A DNA stretch of 8,036 nucleotides from an uncultured Clostridia bacterium. GTDB taxonomy: Bacteria; Bacillota; Clostridia; Christensenellales; Borkfalkiaceae. Every line of letters begins with the position of its first letter. Positions within the stretch are counted from its first letter, which is position 1. The position numbers and the translations under genes were made by a program. The DNA lies in the NCBI GenBank assembly GCA_900557285.1, contig USSJ01000046.1, positions 1-8,036 of the forward strand, in the 5' to 3' direction. Under the pieces are notes generated by a model. The model was not told where the DNA came from. It worked only from the letters and a program-made list of their open reading frames with translations, and ran no database searches. Below, piece by piece: positions 5,240 through 8,036 of the stretch.

Positions 5240-6802
5240 TTATTTCTTTGCGGAAATATCTTCCGGCTTTTCCGCTTCCGCTCCTTCTTTTGAGGTTTCC
5301 GACGCGATTTCATCCAATTCAATATCTGCCGTCGAAGGAGCAAGACTGGTGATCACCTTGTCTTCCGCTTCTTCCTGCTCTTTGGTCGGCTCTTTCGTGT
5401 TCGGAATGATCAGGTTCAAAAGGATCGCCAACACGGTTGCAATCGCAAGCGGCGAAATTTCGACCTGCCCGATCATCACTTTGTAAACCGTGTCACCCGT
5501 TACATCTCCGATCAGGCTCATCGCTCCCATACCTAATCCGACTGCCAATGTGACCGATACGACGATCAGATTCTTAGTGTTGTTAAAATCAACTTTTGAA
5601 TCCACAAGGGTACGAAGACCAGAAGCTGAAATCATTCCATACAGAATAATCGAAGCGCCTCCGATAACAGGTCCCGGAATCGTTGCAAGAAAATCGGCAA
5701 AAACAGTAAACATACCAAAAATCACCGCAAGGCATGCCGCAAAGAAAATATTACGCGGATTGTAATTTTTCGTGATCGCAAGTACTGCCGTATTTTCTCC
5801 GTACGTCGTGTTTGCAGGGCCGCCCAAAAGTCCGCTGACCGCCGTCGCAATACCGTCGCCCAGAACCGTACGATGCAGGCCGGGATCGACCATGAAGTCT
5901 TTACCGCATACCGTGCTGTTCGCACTGATATCGCCCAGATGTTCCATGAACGTAACGATTGCAAGAGGTACGATCATCAGGATCGCCGACACGAGCGTCG
6001 TGCCGAACGTCGGCGACGAGAACCCGAGATAGAAGGAGAATTCTTCGCCGATATGCTGGAACAACACGATCCTTCCTGCGCTGAATGCGAGCGATCCGTC
6101 AAAATGACTGAATACGTTGTTTTCCTGCACAATATAACTGAGCAGACTGCCGCCCGGCACAAGGCTGATAATAAATGCATAAACATATCCTACGCCAAAA
6201 CCAAGCAAAATAGGAATAACCTTCAGGAAAGACTTCGGTTTCGCGTATGCGTTGACCAAAATCATGGTCAGCGCAGTAACAATTGCCGTCGTCCACGATT
6301 TCCAGAGCGCTACTGTACGTATTCCGTTGTTAATACCGAAAGAAATAATGTTGCTCTGGAACGCTTTCGGGGCGAGGATCATACCGATGATCAGTACGAC
6401 AGGCCCGACCACGATCGCAGGAAACAGTCTCTTGATCTTATGCACGCCGACATACTTGATCACGATCGCAAAAATCACATACACGAGCCCTGCCAGTACC
6501 AACGATATCGCAACCGCTGCCATCGCTTCCCGCCATGCCGCTCCGTATTTCTCTTTGTCAGAACCTACAACCGCTATCAGCGCAGGCAAAAACGCAAAGC
6601 TCGAACCCAAAAACACGGGTACTTTCTTCTGCGCAATGAAATAGAATATGATCGTTCCGACACCCGCGGCGATCATCGCCATTGCAATGCTCATGTTCGC
6701 AAGAATAGGCACCGTGATGGTCGCGCCTAACATCGCAAACATATGCTGAAAACTCAGCGCCGCATCTTTCGCCGTCAGCGGCAGTTTTCTGCTGTTGGAC
6801 AT
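5240..6802 (-). CDS. uraA: Uracil permease-like NCS2 nucleobase transporter
   Basis: A 520-residue integral membrane protein of the nucleobase:cation symporter-2 family, likely importing uracil with protons across the cytoplasmic membrane. Hydrophobic segments run from about residue 15 to 466, consistent with the 14-helix fold. Family landmarks include FQHMFAMLGATITVP (18-32), FLGSSFAFLPAL (64-75), TFMEHLGD (284-291) and NTTYGEN (331-337). E287 and E336, 49 residues apart, match the two uracil-binding glutamates of E. coli UraA (E241, E290); D291 stands where UraA has H245. It is longer than E. coli UraA (429 residues) because of an extra stretch around 215-265 and a charged hydrophilic tail (about 469-520). 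ATG 6802 has AGGAGG 5 bases upstream. It lies downstream of the YjbR-type gene in the same orientation but has its own promoter. Another pyrimidine or purine base is possible. Confidence 0.85.
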   Translation of the reverse strand: MSNSRKLPLTAKDAALSFQHMFAMLGATITVPILANMSIAMAMIAAGVGTIIFYFIAQKKVPVFLGSSFAFLPALIAVVGSDKEKYGAAWREAMAAVAISLVLAGLVYVIFAIVIKYVGVHKIKRLFPAIVVGPVVLIIGMILAPKAFQSNIISFGINNGIRTVALWKSWTTAIVTALTMILVNAYAKPKSFLKVIPILLGFGVGYVYAFIISLVPGGSLLSYIVQENNVFSHFDGSLAFSAGRIVLFQHIGEEFSFYLGFSSPTFGTTLVSAILMIVPLAIVTFMEHLGDISANSTVCGKDFMVDPGLHRTVLGDGIATAVSGLLGGPANTTYGENTAVLAITKNYNPRNIFFAACLAVIFGMFTVFADFLATIPGPVIGGASIILYGMISASGLRTLVDSKVDFNNTKNLIVVSVTLAVGLGMGAMSLIGDVTGDTVYKVMIGQVEISPLAIATVLAILLNLIIPNTKEPTKEQEEAEDKVITSLAPSTADIELDEIASETSKEGAEAEKPEDISAKK

Positions 6803-6807
6803 AATTT

Positions 6808-6813
6808 CCTCCT
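6808..6813 (-). promoter_or_regulatory. Ribosome binding site of the permease gene
   Basis: Perfect AGGAGG on the minus strand, 5 bases before the ATG at 6802. It fixes the start just ahead of the conserved N-terminal region. Confidence 0.8.
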
Positions 6814-6874
6814 GTTCCCTTTTCTTCTTTCGCTCTCCGGCTTAACTTCCGCCTGCCGGCCCGCTATCTTATTC

Positions 6875-6903
6875 ATTTTACTATAAACGCCAGCGAATTG
6901 CAA
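6875..6903 (-). promoter_or_regulatory. Promoter of the permease gene
   Basis: On the minus strand TTGCAA (6898-6903), 17 bases, TAAAAT (6875-6880). Transcription would start near 6868, giving a leader of about 65 bases. I see no PyrR-type binding loop or attenuator in that leader; it holds only a weak 5-bp stem (CCGGC with GCCGG). The -35 box sits inside a palindrome at 6893-6912. Confidence 0.65.
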
Positions 6904-6912
6904 TCGATTCGC
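6893..6912. promoter_or_regulatory. Palindrome over the permease -35 box
   Basis: GCGAAT (6893-6898) and ATTCGC (6907-6912) form a 6-bp inverted repeat around TGCAATCG, and the interior holds two overlapping 8-bp palindromes (ATTGCAAT and AATCGATT). A dimeric repressor bound here would block the -35 region. The binding protein is unknown. Confidence 0.4.
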
Positions 6913-6956
6913 ATTGCCTTTCCCCATTTTCATCACATTATTTTCACATTTCCCGC

Positions 6957-7337
6957 TCATCCGCCCGCTTTGCCCGTCTTCCCGCGTTTTGACGTCAGAT
7001 CATAACTCAGTCTGATCAGATTCCGGATCTCCTCCTCCGGAACATCCGAACCTATCCTGACCGTGATCCAATGCGATTTGTTCATGTGATACGCAGGCAA
7101 TATCCCTTTATAATTCTGCCGCAATATCTCCGACAGCTGAGGCGGACATTTCAGATTCAGACAAAATTCATCCTCCGCCCCGCCAATGTACTTCTTCGGC
7201 ACTTTCAGCCATAACCCGAACCACCGCCGCGTCTTTTCATGACGGAATACCTGCGTTTCAAAATCTTCTTCAAAAGGACAGTCCGCCGTGACTTCCCCCA
7301 ACTCCTTTATCCATTCTTTCAGCTCTTTCTCTTCCAT
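6957..7337 (-). CDS. MmcQ/YjbR family (DUF419) protein
   Basis: A 126-residue protein of the MmcQ/YjbR family, small cytosolic proteins with a CyaY-like fold often labelled DNA-binding; their cellular role is not established. Family features are CPFEEDFETQVFR near residues 20-32, the core GLWLKVPKKYIGG, and the conserved second half NLKCPPQLSEILRQNYKGI, PAYHMNKSHWITV and VPEEEIRNLIRLSYDL, followed by a basic Gly/Lys tail. Length is typical. Two ATGs exist. The one at 7355 lies upstream of a TATAAT box (7344-7349), so a transcript from that promoter would not contain it. The one at 7337 is the seventh base after the box, predicting a leaderless message; a GGAG only two bases before it is too close to be a normal ribosome site. 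I prefer 7337. The permease gene follows 154 bases downstream with no terminator seen between, so read-through is possible. Confidence 0.8.
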   Translation of the reverse strand: MEEKELKEWIKELGEVTADCPFEEDFETQVFRHEKTRRWFGLWLKVPKKYIGGAEDEFCLNLKCPPQLSEILRQNYKGILPAYHMNKSHWITVRIGSDVPEEEIRNLIRLSYDLTSKRGKTGKAGG

Positions 7338-7343
7338 GGCTCC

Positions 7344-7372
7344 ATTATACCGCATCCCTTTCCATTAATCAA
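7344..7372 (-). promoter_or_regulatory. Promoter of the yjbR-type gene
   Basis: On the minus strand TTGATT (7367-7372), exactly 17 bases, then consensus TATAAT (7344-7349). Six bases separate the -10 box from the ATG at 7337. The -35 box belongs to an 11-bp sequence repeated in inverted orientation in the opposing promoter. Confidence 0.75.
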
Positions 7373-7424
7373 CACTTTTTTAAAATCAGTCGAACTTTAT
7401 AAAATTAACGGACAAGTGTTGATT
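7367..7424. repeat. 11-bp inverted repeat over both divergent -35 boxes
   Basis: AATCAACACTT (7367-7377) and AAGTGTTGATT (7414-7424) are exact reverse complements, 36 bases apart. Each arm contains the TTGATT -35 box of one divergent promoter plus five bases upstream of it (AAGTG). Such symmetry suggests shared control of the yjbR-type gene and the membrane protein gene, or duplicated promoter sequence. Confidence 0.8.
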
Positions 7425-7447
7425 TTTCCATCCGTTTGTGTTAAAAT
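7419..7447 (+). promoter_or_regulatory. Promoter of the small membrane protein gene
   Basis: TTGATT (7419-7424), 17 bases, TAAAAT (7442-7447) with TGT just before it, giving an extended -10. Transcription would start near 7454, leaving a leader of about 28 bases with a strong AAGGAG site. Confidence 0.75.
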
Positions 7448-7466
7448 TAAGTTAACGATATCATAT

Positions 7467-7472
7467 AAGGAG
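7467..7472 (+). promoter_or_regulatory. Ribosome binding site choosing between two ATGs
   Basis: AAGGAG lies 3 bases before an ATG at 7476 and 9 bases before an in-frame ATG at 7482. The usual spacing of 5-10 bases favours 7482. Confidence 0.7.
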
Positions 7473-7481
7473 AATATGTAT

Positions 7482-7985
7482 ATGGCTAAAAAATCGAAAA
7501 TCAAGTACTACATTCCGGGCGCAATTGCTCTGCTTTTCGGAATCGCAGCATTCTGCATGATGTTCCTGGATGCGGTATCTTACGTCGGAAAAATCGGGGG
7601 CTCCACAATCTCTATTTCGGGCATGGATCTCGCTTTCGGCAGTAAAAATACGGATATACCCGGCGTTACCATCGATGTCCTTCAGTTCAATATCATGGTA
7701 ACACTTGCGTATTTCCTGCCCCTGCTGGGAGGCATCATTTCCCTGATCACCAGCAAAAGCTTTATCGGTAAAATCATCGCTACGGCTTGCTTCGTCGTCG
7801 GCGCGGTCTTCCTCTTCAGCACGACCGGATTCACCGCCATCAGCTTCGGATCGGATACGAAAGACGCACTCTTGCTTCTTTTCAATGAAAAACTTGCGAT
7901 CGGCTCCATCATCGGCGGCGTTCTCGCCATCATCGGCGCTGTGGTCAGCTTCTTCAAAGGCTCCATTGCAAAAATGATCAACTGA
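7482..7985 (+). CDS. Small four-helix membrane protein of unknown function
   Basis: I do not recognise this 167-residue protein. A lysine-rich N-terminus (MAKKSKIKYY) leads into a first hydrophobic helix at about 11-33. A polar loop of some 35 residues rich in Gly, Ser and Thr follows (34-68), then three further helices at about 70-90, 95-116 and 138-158, and a short basic C-terminus (KGSIAKMIN). The positive ends suggest both termini are cytoplasmic, with the 34-68 loop outside. No catalytic motif, cysteine pair or metal site is evident, and TM1 is not followed by a clear cleavage site. The reading frame is open upstream to 7239, but that part overlaps the yjbR-type gene on the other strand and lies before the promoter, so it is not included. 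A monocistronic unit is likely, with its own promoter and a terminator right after the stop. Confidence 0.8.
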   Translation: MAKKSKIKYYIPGAIALLFGIAAFCMMFLDAVSYVGKIGGSTISISGMDLAFGSKNTDIPGVTIDVLQFNIMVTLAYFLPLLGGIISLITSKSFIGKIIATACFVVGAVFLFSTTGFTAISFGSDTKDALLLLFNEKLAIGSIIGGVLAIIGAVVSFFKGSIAKMIN

Positions 7986-7997
7986 TCAATATTTCCG

Positions 7998-8030
7998 GCC
8001 GGCAAAGCCTTATGCTTTGCCGGCTCTTTT
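7998..8030 (+). terminator. Rho-independent terminator of the membrane protein gene
   Basis: GCCGGCAAAGC (7998-8008), loop CTTAT, GCTTTGCCGGC (8014-8024) form a perfect 11-bp stem followed by TCTTTT. It starts 13 bases after the stop codon. Confidence 0.9.
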
Positions 8031-8036
8031 ATTTGT

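Noticed and set aside
5873..6730. 285-codon plus-strand frame opposite the permease gene
   Set aside because: Antisense shadow of a clear membrane transporter; extremely rich in Arg, His and Asp with no domain, as expected from the complement of hydrophobic codons.
6803..6868. Possible PyrR attenuator or riboswitch in the permease leader
   Set aside because: Only a weak 5-bp stem is visible, with no conserved PyrR binding loop, no anti-terminator/terminator pair and no T run.
7239..7481. Upstream extension of the small membrane protein frame
   Set aside because: It overlaps the yjbR-type gene in antisense and lies before the predicted promoter and ribosome site, so the frame is open by chance.

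Overview
The window looks like chromosomal DNA of a Gram-positive, Clostridia-type bacterium. This is inferred from strong AGGAGG-type ribosome sites, sigma-A-like promoters (TTGNNN, 16-17 bp, TATAAT/TAAAAT), roughly 50% GC genes separated by AT-rich gaps, a clostridial-style uracil permease and a GH106-like enzyme next to an AraC regulator, a layout familiar from gut anaerobes. Genus and species cannot be read from the sequence. There are no tRNA or rRNA genes, CRISPR arrays, transposases or phage genes.

Layout. Positions 1-87 are AT-rich and hold no gene I can support. Positions 88-3084 (minus) encode a 998-residue GH106-like glycoside hydrolase with a TTG start. Positions 3085-3400 are a 316-base gap holding a promoter, two near-identical direct repeats and two GC-rich hairpins, and may be a dispersed palindromic repeat. 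Positions 3401-4162 (minus) encode a sugar phosphate isomerase/epimerase-type TIM barrel. Divergently, 4305-5084 (plus) encodes an AraC-family regulator. A bidirectional terminator follows near 5154-5185. Positions 5240-6802 (minus) encode a uracil permease-like NCS2 transporter, preceded by its own promoter. Positions 6957-7337 (minus) encode an MmcQ/YjbR-family protein, and 7482-7985 (plus) a four-helix membrane protein of unknown function, closed by a strong terminator.

How the genes may work together. The first three genes form a small carbohydrate module. The AraC protein probably senses a sugar or sugar derivative and controls the divergent isomerase gene and perhaps the hydrolase. The hydrolase has no export signal, so it should act on imported oligosaccharides or glycosides; no transporter lies in the window. 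The permease, YjbR protein and small membrane protein look unrelated to this module.

The most unusual features are regulatory. Both divergent intergenic regions carry a long perfect inverted repeat, each arm covering a core element of one of the two opposing promoters: 13 bp over the -10 boxes at 4219-4299, and 11 bp over the -35 boxes at 7367-7424. In each pair one gene (araC-type and yjbR-type) has its ATG exactly six bases after a TATAAT box and no usable ribosome site, which predicts leaderless mRNAs. I did not find a clearly new multi-gene system.
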